From contig NZ_JAGGJP010000006.1 of assembly GCF_017872975.1 (NCBI RefSeq), positions 124,001 to 188,000 of the forward strand: DNA of 64,000 bases, written 5' to 3'. A model generated the notes under the pieces. That model did no database searches, had not been told where the DNA came from, and worked only from the letters and a program-made list of their open reading frames with translations. How positions within the stretch are numbered: the first letter of the stretch is position 1; each line of letters opens with the position of its first letter. The stretch comes from Rubellimicrobium aerolatum (lineage in GTDB: Bacteria; Pseudomonadota; Alphaproteobacteria; Rhodobacterales; Rhodobacteraceae). Shown here in pieces: positions 1-9,365 of this stretch. The position numbers and the translations under genes were made by a program.

Positions 1-797
1 GCCGCCTGATCCAGATCGGCGTCGGGCATGACGATCATGTGGTTCTTGGCGCCGCCGAAGGCCTGCACGCGCTTGCCGTTCGCCGCGCCGCGCCCGTAGA
101 TGTATTGCGCGATCGGCGTCGATCCCACGAAGCCCACCGCCTGGATCTCGGGATGGTCGAGGATGGCGTCCACCGCCGCCTTGTCGCCATTGACGACCTG
201 AAGGATGCCCTTGGGCAGCCCCGCTTCCTCCATCAGCTCGGCCAGCATCATCGGCACCGTCGGCGCGCGCTCGGACGGCTTGAGGATGAAGGCGTTGCCG
301 CAGGCGATGGCGGGCGCGAACATCCACATCGGGATCATGGCCGGGAAGTTGAAGGGCGTGATGCCGGCGCAGACGCCCAGCGCCTGCCGCATCGAATACA
401 TGTCGATGCCGGGGCCGGCGCCGTCGGTGAACTCGCCCTTCAGCAGGTGCGGCGCGCCGACGCAGAACTCCACGACCTCCAGGCCCCGCTGCACGTCGCC
501 CGCCGCGTCGGGCAGCGTCTTGCCATGTTCGCGCGACAGCGCCTCGGCCAGCTTGTCCATGTCGCGGTTCAGCAGCGCGACCATCTTCATCATTACCCGC
601 GCCCGGCGCTGCGGGTTCACGGCGGCCCACTTGGGCTGCGCCGCGGCGGCGAGGCGGACCGCCTGATCCATCTCCTCGACCGAGGCCAGCGGCACGCGCG
701 CCTGCACCTCGCCGGTGGCGGGGTTGAACACGTCGGAGAAGCGGCCCGAAGTGCCCTTCACGTGCTCGCCGTTGATGTAATGGGTCAGTTCCTGCAT
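1..797 (-). CDS. mmsA: Methylmalonate-semialdehyde dehydrogenase (CoA-acylating), N-terminal part
   Basis: This gene is cut by the left edge; about 265 N-terminal residues of a roughly 500-residue enzyme are present, beginning MQELTHYINGEHV. The family oxidises methylmalonate or malonate semialdehyde to propionyl- or acetyl-CoA with NAD+ and CoA, in valine and inositol breakdown. The visible part is the NAD-binding half of an aldehyde dehydrogenase, with a GITPFNFPAMIPMWM stretch, KPSE, and GFVGSTPIA. The catalytic cysteine lies beyond the edge. It is divergent from a LysR gene, a common arrangement in Rhodobacterales that suggests the LysR protein controls it. The start is the ATG after a GGAGGACAA leader. 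Confidence 0.9.
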   Translation of the reverse strand, partial: MQELTHYINGEHVKGTSGRFSDVFNPATGEVQARVPLASVEEMDQAVRLAAAAQPKWAAVNPQRRARVMMKMVALLNRDMDKLAEALSREHGKTLPDAAGDVQRGLEVVEFCVGAPHLLKGEFTDGAGPGIDMYSMRQALGVCAGITPFNFPAMIPMWMFAPAIACGNAFILKPSERAPTVPMMLAELMEEAGLPKGILQVVNGDKAAVDAILDHPEIQAVGFVGSTPIAQYIYGRGAANGKRVQAFGGAKNHMIVMPDADLDQA

Positions 798-889
798 CTT
801 GTCCTCCCAAGGGCGTTGACGGTTCTCTATCCTTGCGGTTTTCAGGGGAGAAGGACCAACTTCCCAATATCTTCATGCAGGAATGCAGG

Positions 890-1807
890 ATGCTCGACTG
901 GGACGACATGCGCGTGTTCCTGGGCGTGGCCCGCGCCCGCAGCCTGTCCGGCGCGGCCCCCGGTCTCCGGATGGACCCGGCCACCGTCGGCCGCCGCATC
1001 GCCCGGCTGGAGGAGGCGCTGGGCGCGACACTGTTCCTCAAAAGTCAGCAGGGCTACGCGCTGACCGACCTCGGCGGGCGGCTCCAGGCGCGGGCGGAGG
1101 AGGCGGAGGAGGCCATGCGCCTCGCGGTGGAGGAAGGGCAGGGGGCCTCGCAGGGCCTCACGGGGCAGGTGCGGATCGGGGCGCCGGACGGCTGCGCGAA
1201 CTTCCTGTTGCCGCAGGTGGCCGCCCGCATCCAGGCCGGGAACCCGGGGCTCGAGATCCAGATCCTCGCACTCCCCCGCGTGGTGAACCTGTCCCGGCGC
1301 GAGGCCGACATGGCCATCACGGTCAGCCCCCCCGACGCGGGCCGGCTGACCGTGCAGAAGATGACCGACTACCGTCTCCACCTCGCGCAGCGGAGGGACG
1401 CGCCTCCCGTCGCCACGCTGGACGACCTCCGGGGGCGCCCCGTCGTCGGCTATATCCAGGACATGATCTTCGACCGCGCTCTCGACTATCTGGGCGAACT
1501 GGGCCTTGGCCCCGTCACCCTCGCCTCCAACTCCGTGCCGGTGCAGCTCCAGCTCCTCCGGCAGGGCGGCGTGGGCGTCGTCCACGACTTCGCGCTGCCC
1601 TTCGCGCCCGAGCTGCGCCGGGTGCTCACCGAGGAGGTCAGCCTGCGCCGCGCCTTCTACCTCGTGCGCCACGACGCCGACCGGCGAAGCGAACGGATGG
1701 CCCGCCTCGCGGCGGCGCTCAGCCAGGGCCTGCGCGAGGAGGTGGCGCGACTGGAATGCCTCGCCGCCTTGACAGAGGGCCCCGGCCACACGACCCTTGA
1801 CTCATAG
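890..1807 (+). CDS. LysR-family transcriptional regulator, probable mmsA regulator
   Basis: A 305-residue LysR-type regulator. A winged helix-turn-helix covers roughly residues 3-62 (MDPATVGRRIARLEEALGA is the recognition region) and a periplasmic-binding-like effector domain fills the rest. The start at MLDWDDMRVFL matches the usual LysR length; an in-frame ATG 15 nt upstream is an alternative. The gene is transcribed away from mmsA with only about 90 nt between the starts, so a shared operator is likely. The inducer is unknown; a methylmalonate-semialdehyde-pathway intermediate is an inference from position only. Confidence 0.85.
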   Translation: MLDWDDMRVFLGVARARSLSGAAPGLRMDPATVGRRIARLEEALGATLFLKSQQGYALTDLGGRLQARAEEAEEAMRLAVEEGQGASQGLTGQVRIGAPDGCANFLLPQVAARIQAGNPGLEIQILALPRVVNLSRREADMAITVSPPDAGRLTVQKMTDYRLHLAQRRDAPPVATLDDLRGRPVVGYIQDMIFDRALDYLGELGLGPVTLASNSVPVQLQLLRQGGVGVVHDFALPFAPELRRVLTEEVSLRRAFYLVRHDADRRSERMARLAAALSQGLREEVARLECLAALTEGPGHTTLDS

Positions 1808-1825
1808 GCAACCAGGGAGGCCGCC

Positions 1826-2260
1826 ATGCTCGTGAGACAGATCCTCAGGTCCAAGGGCAACGACGCGGTGCTGACGATCCGCCCCGACGCCACCGTGGCC
1901 GATGCCGCCCGCCTCCTGTCGGAACGGCGGATCGGCTGCCTCGTGGTCAGCCGCGACGGCGCGATGCTCGAAGGCATCATCTCCGAGCGGGACATCGTCC
2001 GCGAGATGGGGATGCGCGGGGTCGGCTGCTTCCAGGAGACGGTGGCCGAGATGATGACCCGCGAGGTCGTCACCTGCTCCTGCGACGATCAGGCGACCGA
2101 CGTGGTGACGCAGATGACCGAAGGGCGCTTCCGCCACCTGCCGGTGTTGGACGGGGGCCGCATGATCGGCCTCATCTCCATCGGCGACGTGGTGAAGGCT
2201 CGCCTGTCCGAGCTTTCCATGGAAAAGGATGCCCTGGAGGGGATGATCACGGGGCGCTGA
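1826..2260 (+). CDS. CBS-domain pair protein
   Basis: A 144-residue protein made of two CBS domains (about residues 8-62 and 72-128) with no other domain. The sequence holds the typical SERDIVREM at the end of the first CBS unit and LISIGDVVKARL at the end of the second. Stand-alone CBS pairs bind adenine nucleotides and act as small energy or redox sensors, but the partner here is not known. Its stop overlaps the coaD start (TGATG), so the two are translationally coupled. Confidence 0.85.
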   Translation: MLVRQILRSKGNDAVLTIRPDATVADAARLLSERRIGCLVVSRDGAMLEGIISERDIVREMGMRGVGCFQETVAEMMTREVVTCSCDDQATDVVTQMTEGRFRHLPVLDGGRMIGLISIGDVVKARLSELSMEKDALEGMITGR

Positions 2261-2772
2261 TGCGAATCGGACTTTATCCGGGCACCTTCGACCCGGTGAC
2301 GCTGGGCCACACGGACATCATCCGCCGGGCCTGCGTGCTGGTGGACCGCCTCGTGATCGGGGTGGCGATCAACCGCGACAAGGGTCCGCTCTTCCCACTG
2401 GAGGAGCGGGTCGCGCTGATCGAGGGAGAGATCGGCGCCATCGCCGCCGAGCGGGCGACCGAGATCGTCGTCCATCCCTTCGAGAACCTGCTGATCGACT
2501 GCGCGCGCGACGTGGGCGCGGGCATCATCATCCGCGGACTGCGGGCCGTGACGGACTTCGAATACGAATTCCAGATGGTCGGGATGAACCGGACGCTCGA
2601 CGACTCGATCGAGACGGTGTTTCTCATGGCCGAGGCCCGGCACCAGGCCATCGCCTCCAAGCTGGTCAAGGAGATCGCCCGGCTGGGCGGCGACATCTCC
2701 CGCTTCGTGCCGCCGGCGGTCCATGCGGCGGTCACGCGGCGACTGGCTCGGGGGGAGAAGCCCGGAAAATGA
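2260..2772 (+). CDS. coaD: Pantetheine-phosphate adenylyltransferase
   Basis: A 170-residue enzyme that transfers AMP from ATP to 4'-phosphopantetheine, the fourth step of coenzyme A synthesis in the cytoplasm. The N-terminus GLYPGTFDPVTLGHTDII contains the nucleotidyltransferase TxGH signature, and RGLRAVTDFEYEFQM is the substrate-binding stretch. The C-terminal nucleotide-binding motif is present as ISRFVPP. Length is normal for the family. The ATG overlaps the CBS-gene stop by one base. A strong hairpin follows immediately after the stop. Confidence 0.96.
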   Translation: MRIGLYPGTFDPVTLGHTDIIRRACVLVDRLVIGVAINRDKGPLFPLEERVALIEGEIGAIAAERATEIVVHPFENLLIDCARDVGAGIIIRGLRAVTDFEYEFQMVGMNRTLDDSIETVFLMAEARHQAIASKLVKEIARLGGDISRFVPPAVHAAVTRRLARGEKPGK

Positions 2773-2773
2773 G

Positions 2774-2795
2774 AAGGCCGCCCAGGGGCGGCCTT
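2774..2795. terminator. Hairpin after coaD
   Basis: Perfect 10-bp inverted repeat (AAGGCCGCCC and its complement) with a two-base centre, starting right after the coaD stop. There is no clear T tract, but the position between coaD and the convergent small gene fits a shared terminator. Confidence 0.6.
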
Positions 2796-2833
2796 GAAGC
2801 GGCATGGCGCGTCGGAAAGCGAGGCGAGAGGCC

Positions 2834-2992
2834 TCAGCCGTAGACGGCTTGGTGGGCCAGACGCTCGGCGTCGCCAGGATAGATGGCGAGGTCGTCGGCC
2901 AGGTAGGAAGGCACTCCGCGAAGTTCGGCAAGCGTGCGACGGTAAGCGGCACGCTTCTCCATCGCGGAACGGAGTCGCGTGAAGAGGGTCAT
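2834..2992 (-). CDS. DUF1127-like small protein
   Basis: A 52-residue basic N-terminal/acidic C-terminal protein beginning MTLFTRLRSAMEKRAAYR. The RRTLAELRGVPSYLADDLAIYPGD pattern resembles the YRRTxxELxxLsdreLaDiGi core of DUF1127 proteins, which are abundant in Rhodobacterales and some of which bind RNA. Start chosen at MTLFTRL, because the upstream in-frame extension is out of family length. It is convergent to coaD. The leader region holds a CCCATATGGG palindrome and a longer hairpin. Function is not known. Confidence 0.65.
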   Translation of the reverse strand: MTLFTRLRSAMEKRAAYRRTLAELRGVPSYLADDLAIYPGDAERLAHQAVYG

Positions 2993-3010
2993 GATCGTCC
3001 TCGGGTCAAG

Positions 3011-3046
3011 CCGGGTGGACCATCCGCCCGGTAATCCCCATATGGG
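3011..3046. promoter_or_regulatory. Inverted repeats in the leader of the DUF1127-like gene
   Basis: Two symmetrical sequences lie upstream of the 2992 start: an imperfect palindrome at 3011-3031 (CCGGGTGGA and TCCGCCCGG around CCA) and a perfect CCCATATGGG at 3037-3046. The first could form a 5' UTR hairpin and the second could be an operator for either the small gene or the divergent L,D-transpeptidase. No protein can be assigned. Confidence 0.35.
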
Positions 3047-3129
3047 TGATGCTGCGCTGCGGCACCACCGACGATCGGTCCCGGCCGCCATGCGCGCGCT
3101 GCATATCTTTTCAGCCAAGGCGTCACGAT

Positions 3130-4290
3130 ATGGCCATAATGAACGAACAAAGGGTCGCGCTGGCGCGTTGGACCGGCATTCCTGTTGCGGAGCCCCTGTT
3201 GCCTTCTCTCCGAATCACGCTCCTCGGCCTTGCCGTCGTGGCCGCGCCAGCCTCGGCGCAGAACCTCCTGGCCTCCGAGGCGGCGCTGCCCGCCCCGCTG
3301 GCGCAGCAGCCCTTCGTGACTCCCCCGCCCCCGCCCATGTCGCCGCCCATCTTGCCCCCCGTGGCGACCGTGGTCCGGCCCTCCGCGCCGGGCGGCCTCG
3401 CGCCTGAGGCGATCGAGGCCGCGACCTATGAGGGGGGCGACCTGCCCTCCGACCGCTCGGCCCTGACCGTCAAGGTGCAGGTGCTGCTCGACCGCGCCGG
3501 GATATCGCCAGGGGTGATCGACGGCCGCCGGGGCGGGATGTCCGAAAGCGCCATCCGCGCCTTCGAGGAGCGCGAGGGCCTGCCGGTGGACGGCATCTTC
3601 GACTTCGCGGTCTGGGCGGCGCTCGATGGTCCCTTCGCCGGGCCGGTGACCCGCGCCTACACGGTTGCGCCCCAGGACCTCGCCAACCTCGCGCCCGGCC
3701 TGCCCTCGGACTACGCCGAGCTCGCCGCGCTTCCTTGGCTCGGCTACCAGCGCGTGACCGAGATGCTGGCCGAGCGGTTCCACATGGACGAAGACTTCCT
3801 CCTCGACCTCAACCCCGGCGCGACCTTCCAGCCCGGCGAGACGATCACCGTCGCCGACCCGGGCGAGTTCCAGGCGGGCGAGGTGACGCGGATCGAGGTT
3901 CGCAAGGGGGAAAGCCGCCTCGCCGCCTACGACGCCACGGGGCGCATGGTCGCGAATTATCCGGTGACCGTCGGCTCGACCGACACCCCCTCGCCCGAAG
4001 GCGTCGTGGAGGTCACCGCCATCGCCCACCTGCCGACCTACCACTACAGCCCCGACAACTTCGTCCAGGGCGAGAACCTGCAACCGCTGACCCTGCCGCC
4101 CGGACCCAACGGCCCCGTGGGCTCCGTCTGGATCGACCTGTCCAGGCCCTCCTACGGCCTCCACGGCACGCCCGAGCCCTCCACGCTCTTCCGCCGCAAC
4201 AGCCACGGCTGCGTGCGCCTGTCGAACTGGGACGCCGAGGAACTGGCGAGCCTCGTGCGCGTCGGTGCGACCGTCACCTTCCTCGACTGA
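3130..4290 (+). CDS. L,D-transpeptidase (YkuD) with peptidoglycan-binding domain
   Basis: A 386-residue exported enzyme expected to make 3-3 crosslinks in peptidoglycan or attach proteins to it. A hydrophobic export signal (ITLLGLAVVAAPASAQ) lies at about residues 23-38; a proline-rich linker, a PG_binding_1-like domain (about 105-150) and a C-terminal YkuD domain follow. The catalytic motif is intact: HGTPEP, then SHGCVRLSNWD with its nucleophilic cysteine. The start at MAIMNEQ puts some 20 residues before the hydrophobic core, so a start a little later is possible. It is monocistronic and followed by a hairpin shared with gap. Confidence 0.9.
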   Translation: MAIMNEQRVALARWTGIPVAEPLLPSLRITLLGLAVVAAPASAQNLLASEAALPAPLAQQPFVTPPPPPMSPPILPPVATVVRPSAPGGLAPEAIEAATYEGGDLPSDRSALTVKVQVLLDRAGISPGVIDGRRGGMSESAIRAFEEREGLPVDGIFDFAVWAALDGPFAGPVTRAYTVAPQDLANLAPGLPSDYAELAALPWLGYQRVTEMLAERFHMDEDFLLDLNPGATFQPGETITVADPGEFQAGEVTRIEVRKGESRLAAYDATGRMVANYPVTVGSTDTPSPEGVVEVTAIAHLPTYHYSPDNFVQGENLQPLTLPPGPNGPVGSVWIDLSRPSYGLHGTPEPSTLFRRNSHGCVRLSNWDAEELASLVRVGATVTFLD

Positions 4291-4298
4291 AACGCCAA

Positions 4299-4320
4299 GG
4301 GCCGCCCCAAGGGGCGGCCC
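4299..4320. terminator. Bidirectional hairpin between the L,D-transpeptidase gene and gap
   Basis: Perfect 10-bp inverted repeat GGGCCGCCCC-AA-GGGGCGGCCC located between two convergent stops (4290 and 4346). Position and strength fit a terminator for both genes. Confidence 0.65.
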
Positions 4321-4345
4321 CGCGTTCCCGACCAAAGGCCGGATC

Positions 4346-5368
4346 TCAGATCAGCTTGCCCATGGCGACGGCCGTATCGCTCATGCGGTTCGAGAAGCCC
4401 CATTCGTTGTCGTACCAGGACAGGATGCGGACGAAGTTGCCCGCCATGACCTTGGTCTGGTCCATATGGAACACCGACGAATGCGGGTCGTGGTTGAAAT
4501 CCGAGGACACCAGCTTCTCGTTGGTATAGCCGAGGATGCCCTTCAGCTTCCCATCCGCCGCCGCCTTGATCGCGGCGTTGATCTCCTCGACCGAGGTATC
4601 GCGCTTGGCGACGAACTTGAAGTCCACGACCGACACGTTGGGCGTCGGCACGCGGATCGAGGTCCCGTCGAGCTTGCCGTTCAGGTCGGGCAGCACCTTG
4701 CCCACCGCCTTGGCCGCGCCGGTGGTGGTCGGGATCATCGACAGCGCCGCCGCGCGGGCGCGGTAAAGGTCCTTGTGCAGCGTGTCGAGCGTCGGCTGGT
4801 CGCCGGTGTAGCTGTGGATCGTGGTCATGAAGCCGTGGTCGATCCCCACGGCCTCGTTGAGCACGTAGGCGACCGGCGCGAGGCAGTTCGTCGTGCAGGA
4901 GGCGTTCGACACCACGTGGTCGTCAGGGGTGAGCTGATCGTCGTTCACGCCGAAGACGATGGTCTTGACGGCGCGGTCGGTCGCCCATTCCTCGCCCGAC
5001 ACCGGGGCCGAGACGAGCACCCGCTTGGAGCCGTTCTGAAGGTGCAGCGCCGCCTTGGGGCCGTCGGTGAAGATGCCCGTGCATTCGAGCGCGATGTCCA
5101 CGCCATCCCACGGCAGCTTCGCCGGGTCGCGCTCGGCGCTGACGCGGATCGGCCCGCGGCCCACGTCGATGCTGTCGGCGGTGGTGGTCACGGTGCCGGG
5201 GAAGCGCCCATGGACCGAGTCGTAACGGATCAGGTGCGCGTTCGTCTCCACGGGCCCGAGGTCGTTGATGGCGACCACCTCGATGTCGGTGCGGCCCGAC
5301 TCGATGATGGCGCGCAGCACGTTGCGCCCGATCCGGCCGAAGCCGTTGATTGCCACCTTGACCGCCAT
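4346..5368 (-). CDS. gap: Glyceraldehyde-3-phosphate dehydrogenase, type I
   Basis: A 340-residue enzyme converting glyceraldehyde 3-phosphate, NAD+ and phosphate to 1,3-bisphosphoglycerate. The Rossmann start [16 protein letters not shown], the active-site motif [12 protein letters not shown] with catalytic cysteine near residue 151, and the C-terminal [13 protein letters not shown] are intact. The start MAVKVAING is preferred because an AGGAGG lies six bases upstream; the ATG two codons earlier touches that ribosome-binding site. tkt lies upstream on the same strand, about 115 nt away, so glycolysis/Calvin-type carbon genes are grouped. Confidence 0.97.
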   Translation of the reverse strand: MAVKVAINGFGRIGRNVLRAIIESGRTDIEVVAINDLGPVETNAHLIRYDSVHGRFPGTVTTTADSIDVGRGPIRVSAERDPAKLPWDGVDIALECTGIFTDGPKAALHLQNGSKRVLVSAPVSGEEWATDRAVKTIVFGVNDDQLTPDDHVVSNASCTTNCLAPVAYVLNEAVGIDHGFMTTIHSYTGDQPTLDTLHKDLYRARAAALSMIPTTTGAAKAVGKVLPDLNGKLDGTSIRVPTPNVSVVDFKFVAKRDTSVEEINAAIKAAADGKLKGILGYTNEKLVSSDFNHDPHSSVFHMDQTKVMAGNFVRILSWYDNEWGFSNRMSDTAVAMGKLI

Positions 5369-5484
5369 GACCATCCTCCTGTGCGTGGCGCACGCGCGCC
5401 GTCGGGCGGCAACATGGCGATTTCGGGGGGAAGGTCAACCGACCGTGACGGGCCGGGACCCGAAGGCCCCGGCCCGTCGGCGCC

Positions 5485-7494
5485 TCAGAGCAGCGAGCGC
5501 GCGACTCCCGCCACGTTGGCGGCAGTGATGCCGAACTGCTCGTACAGCACCTCGGCCGGGGCCGAGGCGCCGAAGCTCGACATCCCCACGAAGGCCGACT
5601 TCGCCTCGCGTCCGCCCTGGCCCAGCAGCCAGCGGTCCCAGGGCTGGCGCACGCCCGCCTCGACGGCCACCCGCACGGTGCCGGGCGGCAGCACGCGGCG
5701 GCGCACCCGCTCGTCCTGCGCGGCGAACAGCTCCATCGACGGCATCGACACGACCCGCGTGCCGATCCCTTCCGCCTCCAGCGCCTCGCGCGCGGCGAGC
5801 GCGATCTCCACCTCCGACCCGGTGGCGATCAGCACCACCTGCCGCTTGGCCGTGGCCTCCACCAGCACATAGGCCCCCTGCGCCGTGAGGTTCTTGTTCG
5901 TGTGCTCCGTCCGCGCGGGCCGAAGGTTCTGCCGCGACAGCGCCAGCACCGAGGGGCCGGGCTGCGTCAACGCCAGTTCCCAGGCCTCGGCGGTCTCCAC
6001 CGTGTCGGCGGGGCGGAACACCCGCAGCCCCGGCGTCGCCCGCAGCATCGCCAGATGCTCGACCGGCTGGTGGGTCGGCCCATCCTCGCCCAGCCCGATG
6101 GAATCGTGGGTGAAGACATAGACCACCTTCGCCCCCATCAGCGCCGAGAGCCGCACCGAGGGGCGGCAGTAGTCGGCGAAGCACAGGAACGTGCCGCCAT
6201 AGGGCACCAGTCCCCCGTGCAGCGCGATCCCGTTCATCGCGGCGGCCATTCCATGCTCGCGGATGCCGTAATGGACATACCGGCCCTTGCGGTTGCCCGG
6301 TTCGAACACGCCCAGATCCGCCGTCCGGGTGTTGTTCGACCCCGTCAGGTCCGCCGATCCGCCCAGCGTCTCGGGCATGATGGCGTTGACCGCCTCCAGC
6401 ACGATCTCCGATGACTTCCGGGTGGCCACGGCCTTGCCGCCGATGGCCGCCGTCTTCACGTCGCGGATCGCGCCGGCCAGCTTGCGCGGCGGCTCCCCGG
6501 CCGCGACGCGGCGGATCTCGGCCTGACGGGAGGCGGGCAGGGCGGCGACCCGTTCCTCCCACTCGGCGCGCGCTTGCGCCCCGCGTTGCCCCATCTGCTC
6601 CCAGCGCGCCTTGATGTCGGCGGGGATGTCGAAGGCCCCATGCTCCCAGCCATAGACCTCGCGCGTGTCGGCGATCAGCTTGGCGTCGGTGAGAGCGCCG
6701 TGCCCCTTGGCGGTGTCCTGCGCCGACGAGCCCAGCGCGATATGCGTCTTGCAGGCGATCATCGACGGGCGCGGATCGGCCTTGGCCGCCGTCAGCGCGG
6801 CGTCGATGGCCTGGGGATCATGCCCGTCGATGGCCTGCACGTGCCAGCCCGAGGCCGCGAAGCGCGCGCCCTGGTCGGTGGCGTCGGCGATCGACACCTT
6901 GCCGTCGATGGTGATGCCGTTGTCGTCGAACAGCACGATGAGGCGCCCAAGCTGCTGCCGGCCCGCCAGCGCGATGGCCTCCTGGCTCACGCCCTCCATC
7001 AGGCAGCCGTCGCCGGCGATGACATAGGTGTGGTGGTCCATGACCTTCGCGCCGAACCGCGCCCGCAGCGCCTCCTCGGCGATGGCAAAGCCCACGGCGT
7101 TGGCGATCCCCTGGCCCAGCGGCCCGGTGGTCGTCTCGACGCCCGCCGTGTGGTGCACCTCCGGGTGCCCCGGCGTGCGCGAGCCCCATTGGCGGAAGTC
7201 CTTCACCTGCTCCAGCGTCATGTCCGGGTAGCCGGTCAGGTAAAGGAGCGAATAGATCAGCATCGACCCGTGCCCCGCCGACAGGATGAAGCGGTCGCGG
7301 TCGGGCCAGAACGGCGCCTTGGGGTCGAAGCGCAGGTGCCTGTCGAACAGCACGGTGGCCACGTCGGCCATGCCCATCGGCATCCCCGAATGGCCCGAGT
7401 TGGCCTGTGCCACGGCGTCCAGCGTCAGGGTGCGGATCGCGGCGGCCAGCCGCCAATGCTCGAAATGGGCGTTGCGCAGGCTCGCGATGTCCAT
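5485..7494 (-). CDS. tkt: Transketolase
   Basis: A 669-residue thiamine-diphosphate enzyme moving two-carbon units between sugar phosphates in the non-oxidative pentose phosphate pathway. The TPP-binding motif [13 protein letters not shown], the [10 protein letters not shown] region near the N-terminus and the pyrimidine-domain [10 protein letters not shown] are present. The start [11 protein letters not shown] has a GGAGAGG 7 bases upstream; an upstream extension is open but has no site. It is useful to the xylose locus at 35-41 kb, since xylulose 5-phosphate is a substrate. It is divergent from the coiled-coil/zapA pair. Confidence 0.97.
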   Translation of the reverse strand: MDIASLRNAHFEHWRLAAAIRTLTLDAVAQANSGHSGMPMGMADVATVLFDRHLRFDPKAPFWPDRDRFILSAGHGSMLIYSLLYLTGYPDMTLEQVKDFRQWGSRTPGHPEVHHTAGVETTTGPLGQGIANAVGFAIAEEALRARFGAKVMDHHTYVIAGDGCLMEGVSQEAIALAGRQQLGRLIVLFDDNGITIDGKVSIADATDQGARFAASGWHVQAIDGHDPQAIDAALTAAKADPRPSMIACKTHIALGSSAQDTAKGHGALTDAKLIADTREVYGWEHGAFDIPADIKARWEQMGQRGAQARAEWEERVAALPASRQAEIRRVAAGEPPRKLAGAIRDVKTAAIGGKAVATRKSSEIVLEAVNAIMPETLGGSADLTGSNNTRTADLGVFEPGNRKGRYVHYGIREHGMAAAMNGIALHGGLVPYGGTFLCFADYCRPSVRLSALMGAKVVYVFTHDSIGLGEDGPTHQPVEHLAMLRATPGLRVFRPADTVETAEAWELALTQPGPSVLALSRQNLRPARTEHTNKNLTAQGAYVLVEATAKRQVVLIATGSEVEIALAAREALEAEGIGTRVVSMPSMELFAAQDERVRRRVLPPGTVRVAVEAGVRQPWDRWLLGQGGREAKSAFVGMSSFGASAPAEVLYEQFGITAANVAGVARSLL

Positions 7495-7592
7495 GCTGGT
7501 CCTCTCCTCCGGGGTGCCCGCTTCCCTTACCAGCGTGAGGGGCAAGATCAAGCACGGCCGCCAAGCCGTTCGGGCAAAAGGGACTCGCGCGA

Positions 7593-7621
7593 TTGCGGGC
7601 TGCGCGGGATTCCCCTAGTCT
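7593..7621 (+). promoter_or_regulatory. Candidate sigma-70-type promoter for the zapA pair
   Basis: TTGCGG (7593-7598) and TAGTCT (7616-7621) are separated by 17 bases, about 70 nt upstream of the coiled-coil gene. The match is partial and based on reading only. Confidence 0.35.
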
Positions 7622-7688
7622 CCCTTCGACGGCGCGCGGCGGCTCGGCCAACGGGCTCCGCCGTCCCGGCAGAACAAGCGGGGGACGC

Positions 7689-8045
7689 ATGGACGAACCG
7701 GACGGATCGGGCGATCTGGGGGACCTGCTCGAGGCGCGGCGACGCATCGTCGCCGCCTTCGAGGGGATCGCGAACGGCGCCGAGGCCCTGGCCGCCCGCG
7801 CCGACATCGCCCGCGAGGTCGAGGGCCTGCGCGCCGCCCTGGAGGAGGAGCGCATGGCCAACGCCCAACTGGAGGAGCGCGTCCGCGCCCTGCGCGATCG
7901 CGAGAACGCCCGCCTCGCCCTGGAGGAGGAGGCCCGGCGCCTGCGCGCCGAGGTCACGGCCCTCCGCGCCGCCCGTGCCGCCGAGCAGGGGGAGCTCGAT
8001 GCGGTCCTTGACGAGCTCATCCCCCTGGTCGAGGAGGCGGGCTGA
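7689..8045 (+). CDS. Coiled-coil protein upstream of zapA
   Basis: A 118-residue acidic protein. After about 15 residues it becomes an almost continuous predicted coiled coil rich in E, A, R and L (EEERMANAQLEERVRAL, LALEEEARRLRAEVTALR). No signal peptide or membrane segment is seen. The last base of its TGA stop is the first base of the zapA ATG, so a role in division or as a ZapA partner is inferred from coupling alone. The start is the first ATG after a GGGGA site; an upstream in-frame region looks non-coding. Confidence 0.75.
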   Translation: MDEPDGSGDLGDLLEARRRIVAAFEGIANGAEALAARADIAREVEGLRAALEEERMANAQLEERVRALRDRENARLALEEEARRLRAEVTALRAARAAEQGELDAVLDELIPLVEEAG

Positions 8046-8482
8046 TGCCGCAGGTCGAGATCGTCATAGGAGGCCGCAGCTTCGAGGTCGCCTGCCAGCC
8101 CGGCGAGGAGCCCTATCTCCGTTCCGCCGCCGCCATGCTGGACGCCGAGGCCTCCTCGCTCTCCGAGCACATGGGGCGGATGCCCGAGGGCAAGATGCTG
8201 CTGATGGCCGGGCTGCTGCTCGCCGACAAGACCACCGGCCTGGAGGAGCGCCTGCGCGAATCCGAGGCCCGCGCCGCCGAGCTGGAGGCCCGCGTCAAGG
8301 CCGGGCCCGAGCGGATCGAGATTCCCGTGGAGGTGCCGGTCGAGGTCCGGGTCGAGGTGCCGGTGATCCCCGCCGAGGTGCGCGAGCTCTTCGCCGAGGT
8401 CGCCGACGAGGCCGACGCCCTGTCCCACGCCGTTCGCCAGCTCCTCCCCGAGGCCGCGCGCGAGCCCGCGCCGACGACCTGA
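8045..8482 (+). CDS. zapA: Cell division protein ZapA
   Basis: A 145-residue FtsZ-ring-associated protein. The N-terminal beta region MPQVEIVIGGRSFEVAC and the following EEPYLRSAAAMLDAEA match ZapA, which bundles FtsZ filaments at midcell. A coiled-coil section follows, then an unusual alternating V/E/P run (PVEVPVEVRVEVPVIP, about residues 97-112) built from near 12-nt repeats, and a short helical tail. It is longer than the roughly 105-residue enterobacterial protein, as usual in alphaproteobacteria. Confidence 0.82.
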   Translation: MPQVEIVIGGRSFEVACQPGEEPYLRSAAAMLDAEASSLSEHMGRMPEGKMLLMAGLLLADKTTGLEERLRESEARAAELEARVKAGPERIEIPVEVPVEVRVEVPVIPAEVRELFAEVADEADALSHAVRQLLPEAAREPAPTT

Positions 8483-8500
8483 GCCTTCCTCCGGGTCCGG

Positions 8501-9163
8501 TCAGCCGGGCCCGATCAGCCGCGCGAGGTCGAGCGCCAGGTCCGCGAAGGCCTCCATCGGCTCCGCCCGGTCCAGAGGGTGCCGCAGCCGCAACCGCATC
8601 CCCTCGGGCGTGAGGATCAGCACCGGTATGCCCCGGGGGCCATTCATGGCAGGCCGCCACGCCGCCATCGCGCGGGCGAGGTCCGGGAGGTCCACGCGCC
8701 GCGCCGGGTCGGCGTCCGCCAGCGCCGCGACCCCCGACGGCGCCGCCACCGGCGCCAGCCCCAGGCTCAGGCGGCCGACCTTCCGGCCCAGCAGGTCCCG
8801 CAAGGCCCTCTCGCGCCGGACGGGCTCCAGGGCGGGCAGCTCGCCCGGGTGCGCCAGCACGATCAGCGTGCCGCCGGTCCAGCGCGGCTCCTCGGTCTCG
8901 AACTCGGTGACGGCCTCGCCCAGCGGCCCGTCCTTGGGCCGGACCTCCACCGTCCAGGGATGCCCGCCCCGGGGCGCGAGCCGCAGCGTCCCCGCCCGGC
9001 CCAGCCGCTCCCCCGTCTCGGTCAGCGCCCAGCCCCGCCGCGCCGCCAGCGCCTGCATCGCGTCCCGCCGCGCCGCGTCGAGCTGCGCGCGCCAGAACTG
9101 CAACGTGCCGCCCACCGCTCCCGCGAAGGCCAGCGACAGGAGGACGTTCAGGAGGAGCGACAT
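8501..9163 (-). CDS. Hypothetical protein with an N-terminal membrane anchor
   Basis: A 220-residue protein that I do not recognise. An N-terminal hydrophobic segment (LLLNVLLSLAFAGAVGGTLQF) looks like a single membrane anchor, with the remaining soluble domain rich in arginine and leucine and ending in a segment with ILTPEGMRLRLRHPLDR. It is convergent to zapA with only 18 nt between stops, so no 6S RNA fits there. No catalytic motif could be picked out. Confidence 0.6.
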   Translation of the reverse strand: MSLLLNVLLSLAFAGAVGGTLQFWRAQLDAARRDAMQALAARRGWALTETGERLGRAGTLRLAPRGGHPWTVEVRPKDGPLGEAVTEFETEEPRWTGGTLIVLAHPGELPALEPVRRERALRDLLGRKVGRLSLGLAPVAAPSGVAALADADPARRVDLPDLARAMAAWRPAMNGPRGIPVLILTPEGMRLRLRHPLDRAEPMEAFADLALDLARLIGPG

Positions 9164-9365
9164 GGGTCCGGCCCGGCCGATACGACCCCGCCAGCCGCCC
9201 CGCCGGGCTGTTGGCAGCCGCGAGGCGCGGAAGGCGGGCTGGGGCGCAAGTCGTTGGTCCAGGAGCAGGGAAGCCGTCGCCCACAGCTAAGCACGACGCT
9301 TCGGCGCGCGCCTAGCGGCTCCGGCCACGGCCCCGCGCCGACTGTTGCAAATCCGCCAGGGGCCG

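Noticed and set aside
8483-8500. 6S RNA next to zapA
   Set aside because: Only 18 nt separate zapA from the convergent gene, too little for 6S RNA.
9164-9365. Possible RNA gene in the gap between the membrane-anchored protein and grxD
   Set aside because: No tRNA-like T-loop or stable fold with a terminator was seen; I see nothing specific in this gap.
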